A stretch of DNA of 33,307 nucleotides from Dongibacter bovis (GTDB taxonomy: Bacteria; Bacillota; Negativicutes; Selenomonadales; Selenomonadaceae): the NCBI GenBank assembly GCA_902763085.1, contig CACWQW010000014.1, positions 1-33,307 of the forward strand. The letters are read 5' to 3'. This document shows positions 25,377-32,584 of the stretch, piece by piece. Position 1 is the stretch's first letter. Each line of letters opens with the position of its first letter. The notes under the pieces are model-generated. The model was given only the letters and a program-made list of their open reading frames with translations, had not been told where the DNA came from and searched no databases. The position numbers were made by a program, and so were the translations under genes.

Positions 25377-25697
25377 TTAATAATCACCGGCAATCTTCTG
25401 CGCGAGGTCGAGGATCTTGCCCGCGTCTATCGTGGCGTAGAGATCCTTCGGTATCACAGCAGACTTGACATTGGGATACTTCACTTGAAGTTCCGGCAGG
25501 TTGGAAGCTGCCTGCGGTGCGAGGAGCATGACATCCGCAAAGGATGCTGCTTCCGCCACCTCATTGATCGGGTAAAAGCTCACCGAGCATGGATACCCGA
25601 GTCGGGCTGCCTCCGCCTCCATGCGCCTCACGAGTAGGTTCGTGGAGACGCCTGCCGAACAGAGCAGGATAATTCTTCGGACTTTCCCTTGAACCAT
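25377..25697 (-). CDS. Orphan PTS EIIB component (lactose/cellobiose type)
   Basis: A 106-residue cytosolic PTS IIB domain. The phosphocysteine loop is LLCSAGVSTNLLVRRM, with Cys13 at the end of the first beta strand as in cellobiose EIIB. The rest (ADVMLLAPQAASNLPEL, VIPKDLYATIDAGKILDLA) has the expected alpha/beta pattern and C-terminal helix. ATG 25697 is chosen because GAAGGGGG lies seven bases upstream; the frame runs further back into glpC. No EIIA or EIIC gene is nearby; the gene lies 38 bases after glpC and 113 before glpK, within the glycerol operon. Glycerol is not a PTS sugar, so a transport role is hard to see; a regulatory phospho-acceptor role is an inference. It belongs to the operon by direction and spacing. 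Confidence 0.85.
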   Translation of the reverse strand: MVQGKVRRIILLCSAGVSTNLLVRRMEAEAARLGYPCSVSFYPINEVAEAASFADVMLLAPQAASNLPELQVKYPNVKSAVIPKDLYATIDAGKILDLAQKIAGDY

Positions 25698-25735
25698 GCA
25701 ATAACCCCCTTCGTCAAAGACCATGGCCTTCAGGT

Positions 25736-26962
25736 TTATTGATAGGCTTTCGCCAATATCTCGATGGGATGGCAGGGCTCTGCCTGCGTCCCATGTTGAA
25801 TCTGCATCCTGCAGGTCGGGCACTCGCAGATGACATCATCCGCATGCGCCGCCTTGATCCGCGAGAAGAGCTTCTCGCCGATTTTCATGGAGATCTCGTA
25901 TTTATCTTTCTTGAAGCCGTAGTTGCCGCTCATGCCGCAGCAGCCAGCATCTGCAAGCTCCACCTTCGCCCCCGGCAGGTGGCGGAAGATCGAGACAACC
26001 GGCGTACCAATGCCCGCAGCCTTGAGATGGCAGGGAACGTGGTAGAGGAACTTCTCGTTCACGGGGGCGAGTTTCGTGTTGAACTTGCCCTCGGCGTCAA
26101 GCATCTCGAGGAACTCGAACGCATCGTAGACGTTCTCGCCGGCTTCCTTCATCGCTTCCTCGCCGAAGAGCTCTTCGTACTCCTTGCGGAGCATGAGCGA
26201 GCAGCTCGTGCAGGTGGCGACGACGGGGATGCCCTGGCGCTTCCAATAGAGGATGCGCTCGACGTTGTTCTCCGCGTGCTCATGTGCCTCATCGAGATAG
26301 CCGGTGACGACGAGCGGCGAACCACAGCAGTTGAACGCCTCGTCGAGGATGACTTCATAGCCGTTCGCATTCATGACCTTGACGAACGCCACGCCGATAT
26401 GCGGCTCGTTGTAGTTGATCGAGCAGCCAGGGAAGAAGACGACTTTCTTGTCGGAAGACGGCTGCTTGATCTTGCGGAACTCCTGGGCAAAGGTATTCGA
26501 TGCATAGGCGGGCATCTCACGCTCGCCGGCGATGCCCATCGAATCGAACATGCCGAGGCTCCGACCGATCTTCATGCCGAGGTTCGCGAACGTCGTGCCA
26601 AGCGGCAGTGCGTTGACGAGCTTCGCCATCTTCTCCGCGTGAGCGAGCATATCGTCGCGCTGCGGATGCGGATGCTTCTTATAATACTCTGCGCGCTGCA
26701 GCATGTTGAGCGTGGAGACGGCGACGCCGGACGGGCAGGCGCGGTCACAGCTCTTGCAGTTCGAGCAGAAATCCAAAGAGAGCTCCGTGTCGTCCTCGGA
26801 GAAGTGCATGCGCCCGTGTGCCGGTGCAACGAGCTTCGGCCCGCGGTAGTCCTTGGCAGCTGCCATGACGGGGCAGTTCGCCATGCACGACGTACAGGAG
26901 AGGCAGTGATCGCCACTGTAGATGGCTCTCTCTTCTTCATCAATCATTGTCTTATCGCTCAT
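25736..26962 (-). CDS. glpC: Anaerobic glycerol-3-phosphate dehydrogenase subunit C
   Basis: GlpC anchors the GlpAB dehydrogenase to the membrane and passes electrons on through iron-sulphur clusters. The 408 residues have two ferredoxin-type motifs near the N-terminus (Cys20, 23, 26, 30 in CLSCTSCMANCP; Cys66, 69, 72, 76 in CSNCKSCDRACP). Two cysteine-rich CCG domains follow (FNCCGSPLV and AGCCGMSGNYG). Length is normal. It follows glpB after 18 bases and precedes the orphan EIIB. The protein lacks membrane spans, as is usual for GlpC. Confidence 0.96.
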   Translation of the reverse strand: MSDKTMIDEEERAIYSGDHCLSCTSCMANCPVMAAAKDYRGPKLVAPAHGRMHFSEDDTELSLDFCSNCKSCDRACPSGVAVSTLNMLQRAEYYKKHPHPQRDDMLAHAEKMAKLVNALPLGTTFANLGMKIGRSLGMFDSMGIAGEREMPAYASNTFAQEFRKIKQPSSDKKVVFFPGCSINYNEPHIGVAFVKVMNANGYEVILDEAFNCCGSPLVVTGYLDEAHEHAENNVERILYWKRQGIPVVATCTSCSLMLRKEYEELFGEEAMKEAGENVYDAFEFLEMLDAEGKFNTKLAPVNEKFLYHVPCHLKAAGIGTPVVSIFRHLPGAKVELADAGCCGMSGNYGFKKDKYEISMKIGEKLFSRIKAAHADDVICECPTCRMQIQHGTQAEPCHPIEILAKAYQ

Positions 26963-26980
26963 TCTAACGGGCTCCCCTCT

Positions 26981-28243
26981 TTACATCATCGCGGCCTTGT
27001 ATGCCGATGCCAGAGCCACGCCGTTGCCGGAGTGCTCGAAGCAGAAGTCATAGCCACCGAGATTGCGTCCCACGACATACACATTATCGAGGACACGCTT
27101 GCCGCTCTCGTCCACCGGACGGAGTGTCTCATCCGTGAGGATACCGGTCTTGGCAAAGCCCTGAGGCTTGTTGGAGAAAAGCTCCTTGTTCGACCAGTTC
27201 TCTTCGCCCTTGACGAAGTAGACCGGCAGATCGAAAATCATTTCCTTCGGCTGCTCGAAGTCGCGCATCGTGATGCCGCCGCTGTAGAAGCCGCCCGTCG
27301 CGAGGATGAACTTCTTCGCGTAGTAGCGCTTCTGGTTCGATGCCGTCTGTGCGATGACTGCCGTCGCCTGCGTGCCGTCCTTCTCAGCGCCCACGACCTT
27401 CGTGTTCTCGACGATGTCGACACCGAGCTCGCGCAGGCTGTCGATGAGGAGCGCCTGCAGGCGCATGCCGTTCACGGACGGCGGCAGGCAGGTCGTCTCG
27501 ACGACGTCCGTGCCGACGCGGCTGCTGATCGTCTGATAGCAAGCGTGGCCCTTCGTGCCGAGCACCTGCGGCACGACGAAGAGCACGTCGGTCGTATTGC
27601 CGTTCTGCAGGGACTCTGCTTTCAAGAGCTGCTTGGAGAAGGAGCTCGTCCCCTCGTCCGTGTCCATCCAGCGTGCTACATCCTGGGTCGTGATATCACG
27701 GCCACCAGTGAGACCTGTCTCGACCTCGAGGACCTCATAGGATTTGTCCTCGCCGAGGGACTTCTTGAGGTTCTCTACCATGATGTCACCGTAGAAATCC
27801 TTGAGGCCCTTGATGCCGACGATGACGATCCTCTTCTTGCCCGGGAAGACCTCAGAGCCCGAAAGGGAATGCGGAGCGAAGCAGGTCGGCTTCAGCGTGC
27901 CGACAGCCGTCGGCACCATCATCTGACGGTCGAGGGATCCGTGATACGGGATGTGGTTCTTCCGCGCCACCGCCGTGAAGAAATCGATGGATTCCTCCAG
28001 CGCCTTCGTACCGATTTTCTTATAGGGATGATCTGCGGGCAGATTCTCGATCGCGGCGAGCGGATTCTCCACCGCGTTGTGGTTCTCATCAAAGCCGAGC
28101 ACATCGATGACACCGCTGTTCAGTGTCAGCGTCCCTTCACCATAGGTCAGGAGCGTCACCGACTTGCCGCGCTTGGCGCTCGCGAGTGCGGCGATGAGTC
28201 CGGCAAAGCCGCCCCCGATGACGACTACATCTGAACGAATCAT
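26981..28243 (-). CDS. glpB: Anaerobic glycerol-3-phosphate dehydrogenase subunit B
   Basis: A 420-residue flavoprotein. The N-terminal dinucleotide site is VVVIGGGFAGLIAALASAK (residues 6-24), and the chain ends with NVYVVGRNLGGYDFCFEHSGNGVALAS, the family's C-terminal FAD contact region. ATGGFYSGGI in the middle is also typical. GlpB works with GlpA and GlpC to oxidise glycerol-3-phosphate to dihydroxyacetone phosphate under anaerobic conditions. Its ATG overlaps the glpA stop by four bases, giving coupled translation. Length is normal. Confidence 0.95.
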   Translation of the reverse strand: MIRSDVVVIGGGFAGLIAALASAKRGKSVTLLTYGEGTLTLNSGVIDVLGFDENHNAVENPLAAIENLPADHPYKKIGTKALEESIDFFTAVARKNHIPYHGSLDRQMMVPTAVGTLKPTCFAPHSLSGSEVFPGKKRIVIVGIKGLKDFYGDIMVENLKKSLGEDKSYEVLEVETGLTGGRDITTQDVARWMDTDEGTSSFSKQLLKAESLQNGNTTDVLFVVPQVLGTKGHACYQTISSRVGTDVVETTCLPPSVNGMRLQALLIDSLRELGVDIVENTKVVGAEKDGTQATAVIAQTASNQKRYYAKKFILATGGFYSGGITMRDFEQPKEMIFDLPVYFVKGEENWSNKELFSNKPQGFAKTGILTDETLRPVDESGKRVLDNVYVVGRNLGGYDFCFEHSGNGVALASAYKAAMM

Positions 28244-29922
28244 TGCGCATTTCCCCCATTCACATTGAATACCAGCTCATACAGCCCGCGCGTCATCTCG
28301 ACTTCGCGGATCGTACGACCCATGAGGACCGGACGGATCCCCTTCCAGCGTCCCTGGAGGAATTCTTTCATCTGTCCGAGCGAATCCTTGCAAATCTCAT
28401 CGTGCCCGCATTTCGCGAACACGCTCGCGCTCCTGAGTGCGCAGAAGTTCGCCTGGCACGTGCCCATGCCGAGACGCGTCCGGCGGCGCACATCGTTGAT
28501 CTTGTAGCTCGAGAGTTCCTTGGCGATCTCCTCGACCTCTGCGCGCGTGACGTTCTCGCACTCGCAGATGATCTCGCGCTTCTCCGGCTCTCTCTTGAGC
28601 GTATCGACCACGCGGGCGAAACGCTCGGGGCCGAGGCGCGTCGCCGCGAGGTTCGTGCCGTAGGATGGGAAGTACTTGCGTGCTGCTTTCTTGTCCTCCT
28701 CGGAGACCTGCGGGACGAGCGGCTCTTCCGCCGTGCGGCATTTCTCGTGGTTGCCGAGCTTCGCGCAGACCTGGTCGGACATGCGCTCCGCCATCAGGCG
28801 GTACGTCGTGAACTTGCCGCCCACGATCGTGAACATACCCTTAAGGCCGTCCTGCTTCTCGTGGTCGACGACTGCGAAGCCGCGCGATGCGCCGCGCCCC
28901 GATGCGCCTCCCGGCGGCATGTAGAGCGGACGGCTGCCCGCGAAGCAGCGAAGCAGGCGGTAGTCGCGCAGATTCTCGAACGTCTGCTCACCGATGGAGA
29001 GGAGCTTCTCGACCTCTTCGCGCGACGTGCTCGTATCCTCTGCATCGGGGATGCTCATCGACGTCGTGCCGAGGATCGTGATGGAACCGTGCGGGACGAA
29101 GATATCGCCGTCCGAAGACTTGTGCAGGCGGTTCACGACGTGGTTCGCGATGCGCTGGTTGAACGCGAGGAGCGTGCCCTTATCCGGCTGGACGCCGACC
29201 TCGAGGCCCGCCATCTCCGCGATCTTGCCTGCCCAGCCGCCGCCGGCGTTCACGAGGATATCGCAGCCGATCTCGTACTCCTCGCCAGAGAAGTAGTCGC
29301 GCACCTTGATGCCGTGGACTTCATCGCCCTCGCGCAGGATGCCGATGACCTCCGTGTACGTCTTGAGGCGGCCGCCGTAGCGCTTCGCGCTGTCGACGTT
29401 CTGCCAGCTCATGCGAAAGCCGTCGATCGCGGCATCCGGCACGAGGTAAGCGGAGACGACATGCTTCGAGAGACGCGGCTCCAGATGGAAAGCTTCATCT
29501 AAAGAAATGTGCTTCGCCTCGATGCCGCTCGTCTTGCAGCCCTCGACCCAGGCCTGCTCATAGTCCGGGTCATCGCTGTCAAGCCGCACGAACATGCCGC
29601 CCGAAGCCTCGACGCAGCTCTTGCCGATCTTGCGGAGGATCGTATTCTCCTCAATGCACTCCTTCGCTGCCTCCTGATCCTTCACTGCATAGCGTCCACC
29701 GCTGTGCAGCAGGCCATGATAACGCGAGCTGGCGCCGTTGATGAGGTCGCGTTTCTCAACGAGCATGACATCCACGCCACGCATTGCGAGGTCACGCAGG
29801 ATTCCTACGCCCGTAGCGCCGCCGCCGATGACAACGACTGTTGCTTTTTCCATCGTGAAACTCCCCTTCTTCGTTCCGGTCTTGTTGTGGAAGCGCGGAT
29901 GGAACCGCATGTGCGTCTTCAT
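28240..29922 (-). CDS. glpA: Anaerobic glycerol-3-phosphate dehydrogenase subunit A with N-terminal extension
   Basis: The catalytic FAD subunit that oxidises glycerol-3-phosphate. FAD binding is in VVVIGGGATGVGILRDLAMRG (residues 29-49), followed by RDLINGASSRYHGLLHSGGRYA, the hallmark of GlpA/GlpD. The C-terminal part holds a BFD-like [2Fe-2S] domain: CECENVTRAE, then GMGTCQANFC. The start was decided from the sequence: ATG 29922 has a perfect AAGGAGG five bases upstream, and the next 23 codons are strongly G/C in third position, so they are coding. The result is an unusual basic, His-containing extension (MKTHMRFHPRFHNKTGTKKG) before the normal GlpA start at Met24 (29853, which has its own GGGGAG). 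The protein is 560 residues from 29922 and 537 from 29853. It is the first gene of the operon, with a promoter and palindrome about 130 bases upstream. Confidence 0.93.
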   Translation of the reverse strand: MKTHMRFHPRFHNKTGTKKGSFTMEKATVVVIGGGATGVGILRDLAMRGVDVMLVEKRDLINGASSRYHGLLHSGGRYAVKDQEAAKECIEENTILRKIGKSCVEASGGMFVRLDSDDPDYEQAWVEGCKTSGIEAKHISLDEAFHLEPRLSKHVVSAYLVPDAAIDGFRMSWQNVDSAKRYGGRLKTYTEVIGILREGDEVHGIKVRDYFSGEEYEIGCDILVNAGGGWAGKIAEMAGLEVGVQPDKGTLLAFNQRIANHVVNRLHKSSDGDIFVPHGSITILGTTSMSIPDAEDTSTSREEVEKLLSIGEQTFENLRDYRLLRCFAGSRPLYMPPGGASGRGASRGFAVVDHEKQDGLKGMFTIVGGKFTTYRLMAERMSDQVCAKLGNHEKCRTAEEPLVPQVSEEDKKAARKYFPSYGTNLAATRLGPERFARVVDTLKREPEKREIICECENVTRAEVEEIAKELSSYKINDVRRRTRLGMGTCQANFCALRSASVFAKCGHDEICKDSLGQMKEFLQGRWKGIRPVLMGRTIREVEMTRGLYELVFNVNGGNAQ

Positions 29923-30050
29923 CGGCGCCTCCTTATGAATTTGCAAACAATTCACGAAAGAATGATAGTAACGACAACCTCACGGTATCGTTCGTGCTCT
30001 CAAAACGTTCTTTCCTTGTTTTCCTCGGATTCGGAACGTTATTTCGTTTA

Positions 30051-30068
30051 CGTGTATTATGATACACG
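30051..30068. promoter_or_regulatory. Operator-like palindrome over the glpA -10
   Basis: CGTGTAT-TATG-ATACACG is a perfect inverted repeat of 7-base arms covering the -10 element of the glpA promoter, the position expected for a repressor site. The divergent XRE protein is a candidate ligand; a distant GlpR is equally possible. Confidence 0.6.
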
Positions 30069-30087
30069 AGATGAAACACGTAGTCAA
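30059..30087 (-). promoter_or_regulatory. Sigma-A promoter of the glp operon
   Basis: TTGACT (30082-30087), a 17-base spacer and TATCAT (30059-30064) on the minus strand. The glpA leader would be about 130 bases long. Confidence 0.72.
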
Positions 30088-30202
30088 TACGAAATCGCAT
30101 TTTTTAATCATATTTTTTCGTATTTTTCTCCATTTGTCTGAAAAATAGTGTTATTCCATCTAAACGTTATATTGTATTCCAATACGAAAATCAATCGCAT
30201 TA
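30085..30202 (+). repeat. Direct repeat CAATACGAAA...TCGCATT in the glp control region
   Basis: Copy 1 (30085-30101) reads CAATACGAAATCGCATT; copy 2 (30180-30201) has the same halves with AATCA-type extra bases between them. A reversed TTTCGTATT also occurs at about 30116-30124, and GTATTCCAATAC (30174-30185) is a small inverted repeat. Copy 1 touches the glpA -35, so these may be regulator sites. Confidence 0.4.
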
Positions 30203-30279
30203 TCAGATGATCCCCCTCGTTTTCCTGTTGTTTTTCTATCTATTTCGGAAAAGGCACCATTACTATAGCGATTTTTTCA

Positions 30280-30308
30280 TTGAATTGTCCGATATTTCCA
30301 TGTATAAT
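30280..30308 (+). promoter_or_regulatory. Sigma-A promoter of the XRE regulator gene
   Basis: TTGAAT (30280-30285), a 17-base spacer and a perfect TATAAT (30303-30308), about 80 bases before the start codon. A TTGACA at 30336-30341 has only a poor -10 partner. Confidence 0.68.
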
Positions 30309-30391
30309 GGATGGCAAGGATTTTTTATTGATTCGTTGACAACGCGACACGATATTTCATTCTACAGAACGACCGCGAAGGGAGGGATTCG

Positions 30392-30721
30392 ATGACGCGC
30401 GAAGACTATATCAAATCCCTCATCAAATCCCACGGCTACACGCTCAAGGCGTTCGCCCAGCAGATTTCCATGCCGTATACGACGCTGCTTTCCATCCTCA
30501 ACGGCTCCATCGGCGGCGCCGCCATGGACAACGTCCTCAAGATCTGCCATGCGCTCAACGTGCGCATCGAGGAACTCGATCAGATATCGAGCACGGGGCA
30601 GCCCGGCTCCCACCTCCCCGGAGCGGGAGGCGACGTCACGGACGACAGCCTCATCGCTCTCATCCGCGACCTGCCGCCGGAAAAAAAGATCGCACTAAAA
30701 ATCCTGCTCACGAACCTGTGA
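30392..30721 (+). CDS. XRE-family helix-turn-helix transcriptional regulator
   Basis: A 109-residue DNA-binding protein. Residues 5-64 form a Cro/CI-type HTH (IKSHGYTLKAFAQQISM, then PYTTLLSILNGSIGG and NVLKICHALNVRIEELDQI). A Gly/Pro-rich linker and a short helical C-terminus (SLIALIRDLPPEKKIALKIL) follow and may allow dimerisation. GGGAGGG lies five bases before the ATG. It is divergent from the glp operon and shares its control region, so it is a candidate regulator of glycerol genes; the target is not shown by the sequence. The stop codon lies inside the terminator hairpin. Confidence 0.85.
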   Translation: MTREDYIKSLIKSHGYTLKAFAQQISMPYTTLLSILNGSIGGAAMDNVLKICHALNVRIEELDQISSTGQPGSHLPGAGGDVTDDSLIALIRDLPPEKKIALKILLTNL

Positions 30722-30733
30722 GCAGGATTTTTT
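30697..30733. terminator. Bidirectional terminator overlapping the XRE stop codon
   Basis: A 15-bp stem (AAAAATCCTGCTCAC, 30697-30711, with the complement at 30718-30732) and a 6-base loop supply T-runs in both directions. It ends the XRE gene on the plus strand and the nitrilase-family gene on the minus strand. Confidence 0.88.
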
Positions 30734-30755
30734 CATGCCAAGATATCGGAAGATG

Positions 30756-31592
30756 TCATCGCTGCGCGCGCCAGCGAAGCTCGTAGAGGTCGTCCCGGCG
30801 CGCGCCGCCCATGACGGGGATCTGCGCGCGCACCTCATCGACCGCCGCGAGGTCGATCGTCTCGAGGAGCATGCCAGGCGCGCTGCCGAGCTCCGCGAGG
30901 ACCTCCCCCCATGGCGACGTCACGAGCGAGTGCCCGTAGGAGACGTAGCTCTGCCGTGCGTCGCGCGCCGCCGCGCAGCCGAGCAAGTAGAGCTGCGCAT
31001 CGAGCGCCCGCGCGCGAAAGAGCAGCTGCCAATGCCTCGGCCCCGTTGTCATGTTGAACGACGCCGGTACGAAGACCATCCTTGCGCCCTGGAGCGCCAG
31101 GAGTTGCGTGAGCTCGGTAAAGCGGATGTCGAAGCAGATCTCCACGCCGACGCGCCCAAACGGCGTCTCAAAGACCGTGAGGTCCTCCCCCGGGGAGAAC
31201 GTCTCGCTCTCGCGGAATCGCTGGCCGCCCCGCACATCGATGTCGAAGAGGTGTACCTTGCGGTGCCGCGCGACCTGCTGGCCCGCCGCGTCAAAGACGA
31301 AGCACGTGTTGTAGAGCCTGCCGTCCGCCGCTTCTGGAAAGGACCCGCCGATGAGATAGACGCTGGACTCCGCTGCCATCTGCGCGAGCGCCGTCCAGAT
31401 GCGGCCGCCCGCTGCCTCCCGATGCGCACGGAACGCCTGCGTCTCATAAGGACAGCAAAACATCTCGGGCAGGCAGACGATCTGCGCGCCCGCGTCCGCC
31501 GCCCGCCGCACGGCCTCTGCCGCGCGACGCAGGTTCTCCTCCTTCGCTCCCGTCACCGATAGCTGGAGGAGCGCCGCCCGTACCTTTGCCAT
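30756..31592 (-). CDS. Carbon-nitrogen hydrolase (nitrilase superfamily, Nit2/omega-amidase-like)
   Basis: A 278-residue amidohydrolase with the complete Glu-Lys-Cys triad of the nitrilase superfamily: Glu in IVCLPEMFCCPYE, Lys in ARHRKVHLFDIDV and the nucleophile Cys in VGVEICFDIRFTEL. FVPASFNMTTGPRHWQLLFRARALD is typical of the Nit2/omega-amidase branch, which hydrolyses alpha-keto acid amides such as 2-oxoglutaramate; the substrate here is an inference. ATG 31592 (MAKVRAALLQLSV) has AAGGAGG eight bases upstream and is preferred over a start at 31661. It is probably transcribed alone or with the GNAT gene 130 bases upstream. Confidence 0.9.
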   Translation of the reverse strand: MAKVRAALLQLSVTGAKEENLRRAAEAVRRAADAGAQIVCLPEMFCCPYETQAFRAHREAAGGRIWTALAQMAAESSVYLIGGSFPEAADGRLYNTCFVFDAAGQQVARHRKVHLFDIDVRGGQRFRESETFSPGEDLTVFETPFGRVGVEICFDIRFTELTQLLALQGARMVFVPASFNMTTGPRHWQLLFRARALDAQLYLLGCAAARDARQSYVSYGHSLVTSPWGEVLAELGSAPGMLLETIDLAAVDEVRAQIPVMGGARRDDLYELRWRAQR

Positions 31593-31721
31593 CGCGTCTC
31601 CCTCCTTTCCGTGCAGCATCCCGCACACCGTTTCAGAAAAATCGACTCTGCCACTTCCCACGCAGGGAACCGCAGTTTCCTACGCTCCTCTCAGCGCCGC
31701 GCGATATCCGCGTGGCGTTTC

Positions 31722-32272
31722 TCATGCCCTTTTCTTTTCCTCGCTCCTGCCGAGCTCGAGTCCCTGCGCCTTGCGTGCCTCATACTCGCGCGCGAGCAGC
31801 CCGAGGATCACGAGGTTCTCATAGCGTCCGTCCGTGAGGATCGTCTCGCGGATGAGGCCCTCGCGCAGCATTCCCTCCGTCTCATAGAGATGGAGCGCGC
31901 GCGCATTGTAGTCCTTGCAATCGAGCCAGGCACGGTGGAACCCGAGCGTCTCGAACGACCACGCCTTGAGCAGCTTCATCGCCTCATGCCCATAGCCGCG
32001 CCCCTTCTTGTCGATGACGACATGCGTCCACTCGATCTCCTTCGCCTCCGTCTTGAGCCCATTGATGAGGAAATACCCGACGCGCTCCCCCGTCGCGATC
32101 TCCTCCGCAACCACATCCATCGACTCCTCGACCTTCCCCTCGAGCACTTTCGTATGGAACAGCTGGTCGAACGGAACGATGTATTTCACATTCTCCGCGC
32201 GGTACTCCAGCTCCAGGATATAATCGAGATCCGTGAGATCCGCCCTGCGGAGGCGCAGGCGCGGGCCTTCAT
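31722..32272 (-). pseudogene. GNAT-family N-acetyltransferase with a 5' frameshift
   Basis: Most of a RimJ/RimL-type GNAT is intact from a possible GTG at 32189 (KYIVPFDQLFHT, then WTHVVIDKKGRGYGHEAMKLLK for acetyl-CoA binding and FHRAWLDCKDYNARALHLYETEGM). The first beta strand and helix of the fold are missing from that frame's start, but they are encoded directly upstream in the same frame (RLRLRRADLTDLDYILELE). That stretch has no ATG, GTG or TTG in frame. An ATG at 32272 with AAGGAG six bases upstream fits perfectly but is one base out of frame. A single missing base within the first few codons (ATGAAGGCCC) explains this. The restored protein would be 183 residues, a normal length. The substrate is not known. 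Decay and sequence error are both possible. Confidence 0.75.
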
Positions 32273-32366
32273 ATGTCGCTCCTTTCTCATTGCCAAACGT
32301 CTATAACTTTCTCCCCCGAACGCCCTGACTCCTTCTTCCTCGCTTACTATTTGTCACAAGAATGAC

Positions 32367-32481
32367 GATTCCGTCCACGCGCCCACGTGAGAGCGACGCT
32401 TCTGGAGTATGCTGGGCTTGCGAGAACTGACGAAACGGCTGGAAGTCATCGTTTCAATCCACGCTCCCATCCGCACGCGAT
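32367..32481 (-). CRISPR. Probable relic of a type I-C CRISPR array (two degenerate repeats)
   Basis: On the minus strand, the 31 bases at 32451-32481 end in GGGAGCGTGGATTGAAAC, whose last 14 bases GCGTGGATTGAAAC are the well-known 3' end of type I-C repeats. A second 31-base copy (32367-32397) begins GTCGCTCTCACGTGGG, the 5' end and stem of such repeats, and decays to GCGTGGACGGAATC at its 3' end, as terminal repeats often do. The two copies complement each other: one keeps the 3' half, the other the 5' half. The 53 bases between them exceed the usual 33-37 base spacer. No cas gene is in the window. Confidence 0.5.
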
Positions 32482-32509
32482 TCCCATAGCCGCCCACACG
32501 CATTTATAG

Positions 32510-32565
32510 TATAATAGGCGTAAATCAACGCAAGCCGCTGCCGTAGGACACATCCCGACAGCGGC
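32510..32565 (+). promoter_or_regulatory. -10 element and leader hairpin of the MscS-family gene
   Basis: A perfect TATAAT (32510-32515) without a clear -35 is followed by a 7-bp stem (32534-32540 with 32559-32565) that ends shortly before the AGGAGG ribosome site. Confidence 0.4.
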
Positions 32566-32584
32566 AGTGATAGGAGGAATCCCT

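Larger units (their letters stand above)
29923..30391. other. AT-rich divergent control region between glpA and the XRE regulator
   Basis: No gene was found in these 469 bases, which are visibly AT-richer than their surroundings. They hold the glpA promoter with an overlapping palindrome, a direct repeat, the promoter of the XRE regulator and about 130 bases of untranslated glpA leader. Confidence 0.75.
32273..32584. other. 312-base divergent gap between the GNAT and MscS genes
   Basis: No gene was seen. It holds the two degenerate CRISPR-like repeats (32367-32481), a TATAAT (32510-32515) facing the MscS gene and a hairpin GCCGCTG/CAGCGGC (32534-32565) just before its ribosome site. Confidence 0.7.

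Noticed and set aside
25739-28234. An 831-codon open frame on the plus strand opposite glpC and glpB
   Set aside because: It is antisense to well-identified genes, is rich in Arg/Asp/His/Glu low-complexity text and has no family motif. Strong G/C bias at third positions keeps the opposite strand free of stops. Similar long frames opposite hemL (4749-6080), glpK (23791-25350) and hemA were rejected for the same reason.
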